Shown here in pieces: positions 1 to 11,761 of a DNA stretch of 64,000 nucleotides. Under the pieces are notes generated by a model. The model made no database searches. It was not told the origin of the DNA and saw only the letters and a list, made by a program, of their open reading frames with translations. The first letter of the stretch is position 1. Each line of letters starts with the position of its first letter. This stretch comes from Naematelia aurantialba (lineage: Eukaryota > Basidiomycota > Tremellomycetes > Tremellales > Naemateliaceae), in contig JAKFAO010000002.1 in NCBI GenBank assembly GCA_021527695.1, positions 2,046,501 through 2,110,500 of the forward strand, in the 5' to 3' direction. A program made the translations under genes and the position numbers.

Positions 1-829
1 CGAGCGAGGTCAGGAGCTCATGTACGCTGGTATGCGTATTTCGGACGTCTTCAAGGAGGAGCTTGGTATCGGAGGTGTCGTTTCGCTCTTGTGGTTCAAG
101 AGACGTCTGCCTCCTTTTGCCTGCAAATTCATCGAGATGGTGTTGCAACTGACCGCCGACCACGGCCCTGCTGTTTCTGGTGCGATGAACACCATCATCA
201 CTGCCCGTGCTGGCAAGGACCTCATTTCGTCTCTCTGCGCTGGTCTCTTGACGATTGGTGACCGATTCGGTGGTGCGCTTGACGGTGCTGCTGCGGAGTT
301 CTCGCGCGGTCTGACCTCTGGCGCCACCCCACGAGAGTTTGTCGACCAGATGCGCAAGGCAAACCGCCTCATTCCAGGCATCGGTCACAAGATCAAGTCC
401 AAGACCAACCCGGACTTGCGAGTCGTGCTCGTGGTTGACTACGTGAAGAAGCACTTCCCTCAACACAAGACGCTTGACTTTGCGCTTGCCGTCGAGGACG
501 TTACTACGCAAAAGTCGAACACCCTTATCCTCAATGTCGATGGTGCTATTGCTGCCTCGTTCTGCGACCTGCTTTCCGGCAGTGGTGCCTTCACGGAAGA
601 AGAGGCTTCCGAGTACCTCAAGAGCGGTACACTCAATGGTCTGTTCGTTCTGGGTCGGTCTATTGGTTTCATTGGTCACTATCTCGACCAAAAGATGCTC
701 AAGCAGCCGCTTTACCGTGAGTCTCCCCTCGCCGTATCTGGGGCAATCGCTGATGGTTTTGCAGGACACCCCAGCTCGGACTTCCACATTGATCTCGGTC
801 GTCGCGTGGTGGTTGAGCCCTCTGTTTAG
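1..829 (+). CDS. ACL1: ATP-citrate lyase, C-terminal part (5' cut by window edge)
   Basis: This is the C-terminal citrate-synthase-like part of ATP-citrate lyase, which cleaves cytosolic citrate with CoA and ATP to give acetyl-CoA and oxaloacetate. The frame is open from base 2, before the first ATG at 20, and reads [10 protein letters not shown], as in the animal enzyme, so the gene starts outside the window. Visible hallmarks are [46 protein letters not shown] and [15 protein letters not shown] 48-nt intron at 717-764 (GTGAG...GCAG) splits the Arg codon of LYR; splicing gives KQPLYRHPSSDF, matching the family's ending, whereas the unspliced reading would add 16 unrelated residues. The stop is at 827-829. 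Family certain; exon junction very likely. Confidence 0.96.
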   Translation, partial: ERGQELMYAGMRISDVFKEELGIGGVVSLLWFKRRLPPFACKFIEMVLQLTADHGPAVSGAMNTIITARAGKDLISSLCAGLLTIGDRFGGALDGAAAEFSRGLTSGATPREFVDQMRKANRLIPGIGHKIKSKTNPDLRVVLVVDYVKKHFPQHKTLDFALAVEDVTTQKSNTLILNVDGAIAASFCDLLSGSGAFTEEEASEYLKSGTLNGLFVLGRSIGFIGHYLDQKMLKQPLYRESPLAVSGAIADGFAGHPSSDFHIDLGRRVVVEPSV

Positions 830-1043
830 GATGGATGAACCAGGACATGTACATGATAATATAGATTAGGATGCGATGCATTTCGTGGGTCATGGTCTGA
901 GCTGGTGCACTGAATGTACCGAAACATGGCATTGACCACGTGGCTTATGCGGCTTGGGACTTGCCCCTCACACTTGCCACCGCACGCGTTGTGCAGCAGC
1001 AATTGAATCCCATACCGGTCCTTCACGTCTGCCATCCACGACA

Positions 1044-4000
1044 ATGTCAGATGCTGTCGATCCACCAATGTCAGAGGGAGTAGAGTCTGCTGAAGCAGGC
1101 GATGTGGCCGCCGCGGGGAGCGAGAACAGGAACTTGGTAGCGCACGAGGAGGCTGAGCACGGGAGCCGCGATCAAGTCGTTGGCGGGCACTCAGGCGTGG
1201 CTGAGCAGCAGGCAAATGTCGAGCATGCCCCTGCTGGCGAGGGTGTGGAAGAGGTATGCTTGGTTCTCTCCGTCACCCGACCATACCCATGACCATCAAC
1301 GTGACAGTCAACCATGACCATCAACCAACCGTAGCCATGACTTCCAAGGATACTAGTACCCTTGCGGTGCTAATGTGTGACCTCAGGCATTGGACCATCC
1401 TGTCTCCCTCCCACCTGCCGCTCTCGAGCTGGAACAGCAAGCGCATCCTGCCTCGGCCTCTGCCTCTGTCCTCCACCTCGACCACGGCCACGATCCTGAG
1501 CGCGACCACGAACGCTCTTCTGGAGTCAACGATGGCGAACCCAGGGCTGACCGCTCACTGGAGCCCGAGAGCCACCACCGCCCCGACAGCCCTACGCTCT
1601 CCTTGATCGAATCCCTCCGATCCCAACTCAGCCTCATCTCGGACCAAGCTCAGGCGCTCAATGCGAAACTCGTTGCGTCCATCTCCATCCACGCCGAGCT
1701 GGAAGACCAGCACTTCCACCTCCAAGCTACGCACCGCGACCTCCAGGCCAAGACGGAAGCGCTGGAGAAGGACAAACGGTCGTGGGAGGAGAGCATCAAC
1801 AGTGGATTACTGGTTGAACGCAGCCAGATCAGGGACGAGATGCAGAGGCTGGCGGCAGGGCTGGTGGAGGAGGAACGACGGCGGGGCAGTGCCGAGGAAA
1901 AGAGGGAGGCAGTCGAGGGGGAGATCAACGACCTCACGGCCAAGTTGTTTCTCGAAGTGAGTCTGGGCTCTCTGTATCGAGACGCACGATTCGGCAGCCT
2001 GCCGCCGCCGCCTCAAACTTGGGCTATGGAGTGCAGCGGAACAGGAGTCGTTGCGGAAATCGACATCTCCAGGGCTATGCTAACACACGCGTAGGCACAG
2101 GCGATGGTGGCTGTCGAGCACATGGCACGGGCACAAGCCGAAGACCGCCTCAAGACGACGGTCGACAACCTCGCAGCGGCAGAAGCGGCCATGCGTGACA
2201 TGCAGCTTCATCTGCAATCTCTCCCATCCAGCTCTGCCCCCATCTCCCCTCCGACCACGTCACGTCTCGACCTGTCCGTCGAGCGCAAGTACTTATCGTC
2301 CCACGTCCCCTTTGCCGAGTTCATCACCTTTCTGCAACACCTGCGCGCGCTGCGACCCCTCCGAGAGACATCCAAGAACGCGTTTCCCCCTCCGCAAATC
2401 GTCCATCTCCTCGCTCAGCCCTTCCTCGCACGCACAATCACAGAGGACCATGACCCTACCATCCGGCTCGATGCAGCGCCAGACATATCGTGGCTCTCCC
2501 GCAAGGGCGTGTCGAACGCCATCATATCGGGCGACCTCGTGATAGAGCCTGTCCCGGCCGAGTCGGTGATCGCCAACTCGTCCGGAAACATGCACGACAT
2601 CAGCTGCAGCTTGTGCGGAAAACCTGTGTTTCCACCGCTTGTCGCGCCTGCGAGCCCCGCTGGATCGCACTTTGGCCCGCCGCCCGCACATCCTACGGCG
2701 CACAGGGCGGGCTCGGGCGGTCGTTTCTCCTTACGCCCGTTCTTCAACACCACCTCGTCTACCACGTCGCCTTCGTCCTCGCCTATGGCTTCCCCGGGCC
2801 CGCATCACACTCAATCGGCATCGGTACACAGCACAGTCTTCATCTTCCGGGTCGCCAAACCGACGACGACTGCCGCCGCCCCGTCGGAGAAGGAGCAGAT
2901 CCGCCTGTACCCGCTGTGCAAATCTGGCTGGTGCCTCGATCGCCTGAGGGCAACGTGCGAATTATGGTACTTTATTCGCACAGGTATCATACATGTCGTA
3001 TGGCACGGCGATGACGGCTACACCCTCGCTTCCGAAGAGACCAGACCCAACCACTTGGCGCCGTTGAAGCGGGTCAGCGTGGACTCTGGAACTGGAACGG
3101 CGACTGGAACGGCAACGGGCGAAATGACGTTGGCATCGACGCTGCCGAAACGGAAATCAGCGTGGGGAATCGGTCTAGGCAGTACAGCAGGGTGGACGAA
3201 AGCATTCAGTACAAAATACGGCACAGCTAGTCCGCCCGTCAGTCCTGGTGCGGAGAAGCGGGGATCGTTCACGTCTCTCGTGGAGGAGGGGCAAAAGCCC
3301 GCAGGCGACGACCAAGCAGCCCCTAGAGGCAGCACGGGCAGCGAAGAGAAGGAGAAGGAGGGTCTTGGAGCGCCATTGGAGATCACCGAACAGCCAAGGT
3401 CGGCCGTCGTGCCGACTATCCAAGAGCCGGAATCATCGCCTGTCGCAGCGGTATCTCAGGGCGTCACGTCCACATCCAGCGAGAGCAAGACCGAGGCGGA
3501 GTATGAGAATGAGGCTGGTCGATTGACGACCAGTCCGTCCCTGATCGCCACCGAGACGCTAGCCGCGCCGCCGCCGCCACTCGTACGGGCTGATTCTGAG
3601 CGTTCGGTCGACTCCGAGGCGCACACTGACGAAGCGACGTTCTCGACGCCCAGAGGCCTGGTGGCCGAGTTTCCTGAGCCGCATTATCCTGACCAGCGGG
3701 ACCAGGAGGTGGAGTCGAACAGCCCGGTGGTAGCGCCTCCGCCGGTGCCGCGGCGCGCTACGGCTCGAGGGGTTCCTGATTCGCCGGCGCCGTCAAACGG
3801 GACTGCCGATACTGAGAAAGCCGAGGCGGGCGTGGAGTCTGATGCCAACGCGGAGTCCGAGATCACGGCGGTCTCTGTGGACAAAGAGGCCTCTGTGGAC
3901 AAAGCAGCCTCTGGGGACAAAGAAGCCTCTGCTGACAAAGAAGAGTCTGAGAAGCAAGAGTCGCTAGACGGCACGGCGACGCCGCATGTCGAAAGCGACG

Positions 4001-4317
4001 CCCACGACGGCCGTAACGACAAGGCAGGAGTCATCGACCTCAGTGAGAAACACGTCGCCGAAGCGCGCGCACGCCCACAGCCCCCTCCACAACCACCACG
4101 TCGGGCAGCGCCGCCGCCTCTCCCGCCACGACACCCGCGTACACCTACGACTCAGGTCGCTGATAGCGCGGATAACCAGGTATCGCTGGGAGACGCCGAG
4201 GGGCTCAAGGCGTTCTTGAGCCCAGAAGGCTGGGAGGCGCGCACCTGGAGGACTGTGATCAAGCTCAAAGAGGGGATGTGGAAGGCCAGGATCGGGGTGG
4301 TCGATGCCGACGAGTGA
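1044..4317 (+). CDS. SEC2: Sec2-family Rab guanine nucleotide exchange factor
   Basis: Exons 1044-1253, 1387-1956 and 2095-4317 give 1000 aa; both introns are phase 0. The Sec2 GEF coiled coil, which activates the secretory-vesicle Rab Sec4/Rab8, covers about residues 145-310. Its core EINDLTAKLFLE-AQAMVAVEH runs across the second junction and matches the Sec2/Rabin signature, which fixes the acceptor at 2094 rather than the AG at 2100. A conserved downstream block follows: SCSLCGKPV near residue 430 and YPLCKSGWCLDRLRATCELW-YFIRTGIIHVVW near 531-562. The last third is disordered and acidic, with PPPLPPR-type SH3 ligand sequence near residue 930. The start at 1044 is the ATG that opens the exon 1 frame as MSDAVDPP; an in-frame ATG at 1068 is a less likely alternative. 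Exocytosis role is inferred from the family. Confidence 0.9.
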
Positions 4318-5226
4318 ATTCGACGTAGGCGTTGCGCATGGTGACGGGACCTCGAGTGAAGGGGTGGAGGGGGTTCCGCGCGGCAAGCATTGGGCCTCGG
4401 GCAGTGTTTCGACTATTGAGCGTCGAGTATCGCGATGGCGATCAAGCGATCAAGCGGTAGGCGAGAAACCCTCACACCAGCGTCAAACCATTAGCATTCA
4501 AGACTCGATATTATCAGACGGCTGGCAGCTGCGCCTGATTCTGGAGGTAGTCCGGACAGGACGCTCGAGGTTGGAGAAGAAAACAGGACCCGAGTCACGG
4601 CTAATTCCGTGTAATGGCCATGCATGTGCACTAGACTATCATATACGCATTGCAGCCCCGTCCATGTCCTTCAGTCGCGAATTTTGGACGCAGTGACTGT
4701 CTTCCCCCCAATCGCAGTCGATTCCATCACAAGTCTGTTCAGTGCAATCCATTCCATCACAATCATTTCCATTGCAATCTATTTCAATGGATCCACTCCA
4801 TTGCAATCCTCTGGCGCAAGTGCTACTGTAGATTGTATACTGTGAATACTGTAAAGCTGTAGACACGGATAAAAGTAAAGTCGTCAATCACAGTGAGGCC
4901 AAAATGAGAAGAAGCCTTGACTTGCAGTGTAGACAACAGAAGGGGTGTGTTTGATGAGCCGTCGAATGCGCGCATGCGCTGTCACGGATGGCGATGACAA
5001 TGATGACTTCTCGACGATGCGTGTGTTGCTGGCCGGGCCGGACGGTCCGAGCCAAGGTGTAGGGCGGCGGCGTCGGACAGTCCAGCGACCGCTCATGCGT
5101 TGAACAGAGAATGCGATAGCTCGCTGCGTTACATTTTGACGAGCTGTGGACGAGACGTGGATGGATTCAGCATAGGTTCGATTTTGATGATCGACTTTTC
5201 AGCATGGGAAAGATCTTGGTCTGCTC
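4318..5226. other. Convergent intergenic region between SEC2 and the RRM gene
   Basis: About 0.9 kb where two genes converge; it should hold both 3' UTRs. I see no gene. From about 4718 to 4812 there are degenerate direct repeats of TTCCATCACAA and CATTGCAATC. No tRNA-like structure was recognised by eye. Confidence 0.5.
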
Positions 5227-7557
5227 TCAAGGGCGCGGGCTGATCAAGCCGCCGAGTTCGGGGCTTGAGCGAGCGTGATGCAGGCTCGACAAGAGATGAG
5301 CTTGAGAGGTAGAAGTCGGAGGCGGCCAGAGCCCAGGTGGCGGTGGGCCAGAAACACTGGCGGCTTGGGCTGAGCCATGTGCGTAACTGGGATACAGTCG
5401 GGGCTGGCTGGTGTGTCGGTGTAGGGCTGCCGGGAGTGCATCGGTGACCTGGCGATACGAGGGCGTGCGGATCCGAGGACCGAGCGTCGAGTCGACCTTG
5501 CGAAGCTCGTCTTCCAGTAGTGCTCGGTAATGCAGAGCTCGCTGGTCGCCTAGTTTCTCAAACTCGCTGATCCATCTATATACCTGTCAGCGGCCGCGTA
5601 CATGCAGCTTGTTGACGCACGGCTGTGTTGTCGGGCCGATGACGGCCGACTTGCCCTGGTAGCTCGCCCGCTTCTTCAGGTCCTTCTGTTGCTGAGGATG
5701 TGAGCGCTCGCAGCGCGTGAGACTCACGTCCGAATCTGCCACTCGCACTTGGAGCGTTTCACCAGACCTGGCGTAGAAGCGTCCATGCAACTGAAGGCTG
5801 TCAGTGAACATCGGCAAAGACAGATGAGAGGTACCCCTCTTATAGCATCCTCTGCCTGAGGGCGACTCTGTAGTCTGTTCTTGGTCAGCTACAGTCGACG
5901 CATGACCGGTGGGCTCACCTCGCAAGGACGGGTCCACGCCTCCTTCCTTGATCATCGACCAAGATCTTCATGGTCACGACCCTTCCAAAAGCCGCGAACA
6001 GTCGAACAATGTCCTGGGGAGATGAGTTGATGTATGAGCGCAGAACATACTTCTTCGTTGTCTTCCATGGACAGTCCTTGAACATATAGATTGCTGGAAT
6101 TGGGATCTTCTCGAGACTTCCATTCGGTCTGAAAGTCCTCCTTGACCCGTCAGCAGTCACGGCAGGCGTTTCGTAGGCAAAGCAGCCCACCCTGGCGTAC
6201 TCGCAATGGGCGCCACTGGCCTTAACAGCGAGTATGAATTCAGCAGCCTCTGCTGGATGTTGGAACCTGGACAATCAGCTCGATAGACGATGTTGTGATG
6301 ATTGTGCAACATACAAGACAAAGGCATGCGACCGGCAGCTACCATCTGTCAGTGAATTGTCGGCCACCCCGACTCTGAGTACTTACAACTGAGATGGGAT
6401 AGGGCAGTCCACACTACTACCGTCCCGAATATCACGATGTCCGACCTTGACGGATAGAACATGCCCGTAATCGCTCGCGAGTTCCTTGACGTACTCCTCC
6501 GTCCAGGTGGCGACGATGTTGGGAATCCACACTTCACAAGGTCAGTTTAGGCCCGTAACGGTATATGGCAACTAACCATTGCGCCTCTGGCCCGTCCAAG
6601 CAACAAAAGACATGCTTCTGGACCTCTTTCCTAGACCCCCAGCACAGGTCGATTCTACCTCCTCGAGGTCCTGACTCGCATGGTGAGGAGACCAGCCAAT
6701 TCTACCACGAGGTGATAGATCAGGGAACGATTGGTGGTGTATCAGGGCACGTTGATATGGCAAACAAACCGCCTCTCTACCGGGATACGCAGTACACTGT
6801 GCGTTCGACGCCGCGATGTAGGGCTGACGCAACGACGCATGGGAGGCCTGATGCGCCAAGGCCGAATGCGGGGAGTAGAACTCCTGGTGGTCGACCTGCG
6901 AGAGTCTCAACTGACTCAGACCGTGGACGAGCTCATCTGGTCCCCATCTATCGGCTTGAGAGGGAAGATTGGGCATACTGGGCGACCTTGTCCGCTCAGG
7001 CGAGTTGGCCTTTAACCACGCATCCTCTTCAGCCAGGCGACTTGGTGTCGAGGACATCCAACCTTTCCCAAAACCCGATGGAAGGAAGGGCTCGGTCTCG
7101 CCACTAGGATGGAAAGAAACCGCCTTCTTCCGTTTGATTACGTGATGGATATCCTCAGATTGACTAGGCAGCGAAGAGTCACACGATTGAGGAGTGTCCA
7201 GGGCGGACGAGGTGAAATGAGATGAGGCAGTGAGTGTGTTGGAGGTATTGCTCGCCGAAGAGATGGTAGGTGAGTGATTGCGAGCAGATGGAAACGGGAA
7301 GGAAGGGACAGTGGGATCGAGAGGCATATTCGAAGGTGGAGGAAGCCACTGTCTGCGCTTCCCCAACTGTTCATGGTCAATAACGCTCGTCAAGATGTTC
7401 GCAGGGTTAGTGATACTGACGAGATGGAGGTAGAAGGAGTCGGAGGAAGGAAGGAAGGAAGGAGCGCAGGAAGGAAGGAAGGAAGGAGCGCAGGAAGGAA
7501 GGAAGGTTGCAAGGGGGATAGAAGAGAGCGATTGACGGAATGGTCATGATTGGACAT
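5227..7557 (-). CDS. Two-RRM RNA-binding protein
   Basis: Nine exons read on the minus strand: 7557-7417, 7366-6577, 6531-6387, 6338-6315, 6266-5919, 5874-5835, 5790-5728, 5685-5621 and 5575-5227, totalling 654 codons. The N-terminal 300 residues are Ser/Pro-rich and disordered. RRM1 runs VWIPNIVAT ... DYGHVLSVKVG ... CRSHAFVLFQHPAEAAEF and includes a 24-nt exon. RRM2 runs IYMFKDCPW ... DIVRLFAAFGRVVTMKILVD ... QAEDAIRGLHGRFY ... LQVRVADSD. Three acceptors skip an AG lying 1-3 nt after a CTGAC branch point. Between KK and DIVRLF the frame stays open through 12 extra residues that resemble a short intron but cannot be spliced in frame at GTATGT. A Pro/Ser-rich tail follows. The start exon is the weakest part; an alternative start is the ATG at 7326. 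RNA binding is inferred from the fold; the target is unknown. Confidence 0.78.
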
Positions 7558-8637
7558 GTCTTCACACGACAAGAGCAGTGAGCTCACCTTGAAGCTGCAG
7601 GATAACCACAGAGAGAATTTTGAACGACCTTCAAGGCTGACGATATCGTGAACGGCGAAGAAGAGGAAGAGGAAGAAGCGCGAGTATTTGTGTCGCCATG
7701 GGATCAGCATAATTGGCCTGTCCGGGTATCGAATAGCGGGAACTGGATCCCTGCTGCCAGTGCGTAAAGTGGGAGTTCCAAAGGAAGGCGGTGAGCTCGT
7801 GTGGACCCGAGCTTTGCGGTTCCTTTGGATACATTGGGGCATGCTGTAGCAAGGATAAGCAAAAGCAGGATACCGTCATCTTGGAAGTGGGCATGTCGAA
7901 ACAAGTTGACCGCCGTGTCCATGCGTGCGCAGGCCGGACTGACTGCGAACACGCACGAGCGATGTGGAGAGCGTCACCCAGACCGCGGATGAAGATGAGC
8001 AATATATGCGTGGTAGGTTCTCTTTCTCTTGCTCCACGCGATCAAACACCGGCAGGCCTATGAATCCGGATCTGGCAGGCCATAGATGGGTAGACATGGC
8101 ACATGGATTCGCGTATAATCGCCATCGAGGATTCTAAGAAGGTCCATGCTGAAGGACGCTTCGACCGAGTGCCTACCTGGTCAGTGTTACAAAGTGCAGC
8201 ACCCCGTTTCACCTACGATCGTCTCGGCTGTATCGGCGCATGTCACGACGGATAGGTGGGCGATACGCCAACAGCGCACGAATGGCATGCGATGTCTGCT
8301 TGTGTCAACGATTCTTGATGGCCAACGAGAAATCAACGATGTGAGAAAGGAACCGTAAGGTCAGCACATTGGTTCCCCACTTCTCTCAGTCGAGAACGTG
8401 GTCAGTAGGCTTGGACCTATTCGGTTCGTGGAGCAGAGATCCCCGGTGTCTGCAGGCGGTCAAAGTACTCACAGCCATCCGGTGCGGAGTGCGGCAGTGA
8501 TGCGTGCCCAATGCGCTTGCCCAGTTCGCTTGCACTTTTGTTGCTTTCTGGAGGGTCAACAAGTCATGCGGCGTAGTTCAAACTGCTGCTCCCTTTCCAA
8601 AGGTCCCAGTTTAGTTTGTAGTTCCGATACATCTCTA
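7558..8637. other. Intergenic / 5' region of the RRM gene, possible unrecognised small gene
   Basis: About 1.1 kb between two minus-strand genes, presumably promoter and leader of the RRM gene. Minus-strand frames at 8147-7704 contain protein-like stretches (MDTAVNLFRHAHFQDDGIL, and an upstream MDLLRILDGDYTRIHV), but I could not join them into a convincing gene or assign a family. A purine-rich AAGGAAGG repeat at about 7444-7505 lies just inside the neighbouring first exon. Confidence 0.35.
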
Positions 8638-9483
8638 CTATGCTTGTCCACCAGCCTTGAGCGCTTCTTCGTCCTTCAATACGTCCCACATCGTCCTTCG
8701 TTTTTTGAAGAAGCGCTCGCGCTCTTCCTCCCGTTCTGCTCGGGTGAGTTTATGCTGAGGATGGAGTCCCTTTAACAACCAGTCAGCCAGATTTCACACC
8801 ACAGGTGACGGACGAGAAAGGACAAAGCGACGACGCAGGCGACTCACGTCCTCATTCGCGAGCTGATAAACGCCAATCACGGTGCCCATGAATGCGCACT
8901 GCCCTACCGCCGTAGGCAATGATTTGCCTTCGCCTCATAAGTTGACTAGCCGACAGATAAAAGCTTGGATGCTCACGCTGGACGCCCGCGATGAAACCTG
9001 CGGCACAACCTCCCACAGCTCCATTCCATGGGTCCTCAGTCTATCAACGTGAGCCTGGCGTCGTCAACGCAGACAAAACCGACTCACCGCTCTGACATTC
9101 GAGGTGATCGCCTCGGTGGCGGCGTACGTAGCAGCGAGAGCAGCTGTGTTCGGTTAGCTTTACCTTGTCGCAGTGCACATGCAGACCAACCAAAGAAGGT
9201 GATTGTAGACCCCGTTCGCGTAAAGACACCGATAGCACCCTTGTCGTGTCTACATCTGTCAGCCTCTGTCTCGAGACGAATGTCATGCTAAAGCTGACTG
9301 TTGAGTTGCGTTCTTGATCGCACTGACAACTGTGCCGAACGCCGTGCCAATGGCCCCCGCCTTCGCGGTGTTGTACAGAGTTGCTTTAGGGTGGTAGGCA
9401 CGCGCTTCCGCTGGAGAATGCAGGAAGAAGTTGAGCGAAGAGGTGGAGGCAGTGAGAGGAGGGAGGAGGGGGTGGGACGGCAT
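8638..9483 (-). CDS. NADH:ubiquinone oxidoreductase B14.7 (NDUFA11-like) subunit
   Basis: Accessory membrane subunit of mitochondrial complex I in the Tim17-fold family. Exons on the minus strand are 9483-9299, 9249-9191, 9143-9088, 9034-8977, 8927-8848 and 8769-8638: 570 nt, 189 aa, with every phase consistent. Recognisable parts are AYHPKATLYNTAKAGAIG, KGAIGVFTRTGSTITFF, ATYAATEAI, DPWNGAVGGCAAGFIAGVQR, KSLPTAVGQCAFMGT and a charged tail with RAEREEERERFFKKRRTMW. The 47-nt intron at 9190-9144 has the unusual donor GTTGGT; it was chosen because it gives the family's spacing FF-AALAA-TYAATE. A 20-nt GTAAAG..ACAG stretch inside it is not the intron. The acceptor at 9250 skips a nearer AG after CTGAC. 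A start upstream of 9483 is not excluded. Confidence 0.87.
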
Positions 9484-9849
9484 CCTCGGCGCAGACGGGC
9501 TGGGAAGGAACTCTGTAGATACCTTGACGCAAGGGATCTTAAGAACAGGATTGGAGGTATGGAACCTGAAACTAATAGGCTCACAACGTTTGGTGACGCG
9601 CCTATCAGCCTTCGAAGTCGTTGACGACTACTATACCCGGCAGGTTCCGGTCCTCAACACCTCGTCAGAGCTCTCCTATAACCTATTCTTCGCAATCTGT
9701 TTCGTCGCATCTCCCTGTAGACCGCCCTCTATCATTGATATATCTTCGTAGAACGAGCGACGACCCGCAAGAAGGCTCACCAAAGGCAAACTGCACCATG
9801 ATACGTCCAACCCGATCTCCCAATCGGACCGGCTGACTTTGAAGCACAG
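9484..9849. promoter_or_regulatory. Divergent region between complex I B14.7 and UBC8
   Basis: About 366 nt between divergent genes, so a shared promoter region. It should also contain the first coding exon of UBC8, but neither plus-strand ATG here (9559 and 9798) can be spliced in the needed phase. A CTGAC branch point at 9833-9837 precedes the UBC8 acceptor. Confidence 0.5.
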
Positions 9850-10928
9850 TTCGCCCAAGCGGCGCGTCGATACGGACGTAATGAAAATGTCAGTCCCCAG
9901 TCCCCCAAACCGTCCTGCATCCCACTGTCACGACTACTGTGCTGTCAAACGTATGCTGTTCAGGCTGACCATGGGATCCTCGACGTCCTTTGCCACCCCG
10001 TCTTTCCCAAATTGGCATCTGTCTTATCTGCATTTCCCACCCACAGGCTCATGTCGGACTACGAAGTTACTCTGATCAACAACAAGATGAGCGACTTTTT
10101 TGTCAAATTCCACGGACCGGCAGAGAGTGCGTGTTCAGCGGGCCTGCGGAGCCGCAACGCTATGTGTTCACTGACCCCATCTTCAGCACCGTTTGCCAAG
10201 GGGGTCTGGAAAATCCACGTAGAGCTTCCCGAGCAGTTCCCATACAAGTCCCCCAGTATCGGATTCATGAACAAGATCTTCCATCCCAACATCGACGAGC
10301 TGTATGTACTTGACCAAGCTGAGCATTATGCAGCGCCGGCTGAGCGTGGATAGGAGTGGTAGTGTCTGCCTAGACGTGATCAATCAGACGTGGTCCCCGA
10401 TGTTCGGTAAGTCCGCTCTACGTCCGCGCAGCTCTCAGTGGGGTCAGCTGATCGTATGTTGTATCGTCAGAGCTCATCAACATATTCGAAGTCTTCCTTC
10501 CCCAGCTGTTGCGTTATCCAAATCCTGCCGACCCGCTGAATGGCGAGGCGGCTGCCCTGCTCATGCGCGATCCCAAAGCCTATGCCAAGAAGGTGGAAAC
10601 GTACGTCGAGCGGTTCGCAACACCGGCCGATGCAGACAATGCGGGAGAGGGCGATGAAGATGATGACGACGACGAGCCGATGAACGGACCAAAGGGGCGA
10701 GCCGCCAGCGGCAGCTACGGGCGTGCCAACGGCAATGGCAATCTGAATGGCAACGGAGACCCGAGCAACGGTAATGGACATGCAGCACTGAATGGAAATG
10801 GTCATGAAGCAGACGAACAAGGGGATGCCGAGGATGATGACGAGGAGGACGAGGATGAGGATGAGAAGATGAGTGATATGGGGGAACTGAGCGATGCCGA
10901 CGAGTTTATGGGCGAGATGGACGATTAG
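9850..10928 (+). CDS. UBC8: Ubiquitin-conjugating enzyme E2, Ubc8/UBE2H type (first exon unresolved)
   Basis: Exons 9850-9888, 10047-10126, 10187-10301, 10354-10406 and 10471-10928. The product accepts ubiquitin from E1 and works with an E3; yeast Ubc8 serves the GID/CTLH ligase in fructose-1,6-bisphosphatase turnover. The sequence reads [63 protein letters not shown], then [17 protein letters not shown] with the catalytic Cys, and [20 protein letters not shown]. The acidic tail carries NGNG and DDDEEDED runs, as in UBE2H/Ubc8. The N-terminal residues before SPKRR, including the initiator Met, lie in an exon I could not place: the acceptor at 9849 needs a phase 2 donor, the one at 9844 a phase 0 donor. 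The earliest in-frame ATG here (9881) would drop the conserved KRR. Confidence 0.9.
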
Positions 10929-11761
10929 GCGTTTGGTCCAGTCATAACGACTGATCTTTCCCGGGCACCCGCACATCTCTTTCACTGCATGCGGTCTTCG
11001 CTTCTTCCTACCCCGCCGCTATTCGGCGGTATCATTGCATCTGACATTCCCGTCATACCTCCCCTTTCCCCTGTGAATTCCGTGTCTTCTCATTGATATG
11101 TATGTTGTATGCAACCACTATTCCTACCCCTGGATTTTCTTGCTCGTCCACTCATGCTCGGCAACTGCTTCGCGAGTTGTTCACGCGAGGTACGTCTAGG
11201 CAGGTCCTTCGACACGAACGAGATATGAAAGGAAAGCTGACAGCGTCCTTTGCCTGTGCAGCTACCCGAGTCCGGCACGTCCAAGGCTTCTGGCGCACGC
11301 ACGGGATACCTTTCGACCCGGCAACGGTAACTTTGGGCATACTGATGGAGCAGTGAGAGAGCCCAGAATCAAACGCAGCCAAAGCGCCTTGCTCGACCAG
11401 TATATCAAGAGGATGAGGATTCGATTTGCGGCCGCATGCCCCGTGCAGGCAGAACCGGATCCTTTCACAGCGAGACCGGCGCAGAGTGCGACTGGCAAAG
11501 GAGTCGTCCAGCTGCCCGGTGGCGGTTCACGAGAAGACAAAGGACTGACGATGCAGCGAGGCTGGGACTCGTGATTGCTGCCGCCAACGCTCCACGGTCC
11601 ACCTTTACGTTCACCACTAACCGTCTCCTAGAGGACACGAGGATTCCTACTGCCCTTGCTACTCTCTGGACACCCACGTCGGCTTGGTAGGAATACTGGT
11701 GTGTCTCGCCGCTGAGCGCCTCGGCCCTCTATGTCTGGCCGGAGCTGCACGAACGAGAAGG
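10929..11761. other. Region upstream of the membrane-protein gene
   Basis: About 0.8 kb holding the 3' UTR of UBC8 and the 5' region of the next gene. Plus-strand frames are short and unconvincing. A signal-peptide exon for the downstream membrane protein would be expected here, perhaps joined at the AAG acceptor ending at 11760, but I could not identify one. Confidence 0.4.

Noticed and set aside
5582..5610. 18-nt intron near the C-terminus of the RRM gene
   Set aside because: A 45-nt intron (5620-5576) using a GTGCGT donor and the next AG fits phase and size.
8398..8775. Plus-strand ORF of 125 codons
   Set aside because: It is the antisense shadow of the last exon of the complex I B14.7 gene.
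9142..9172. 20-nt intron GTAAAG..CTAAC..ACAG in the B14.7 gene
   Set aside because: In phase, but a 47-nt intron with donor GTTGGT uses the same acceptor and gives the family's residue spacing.
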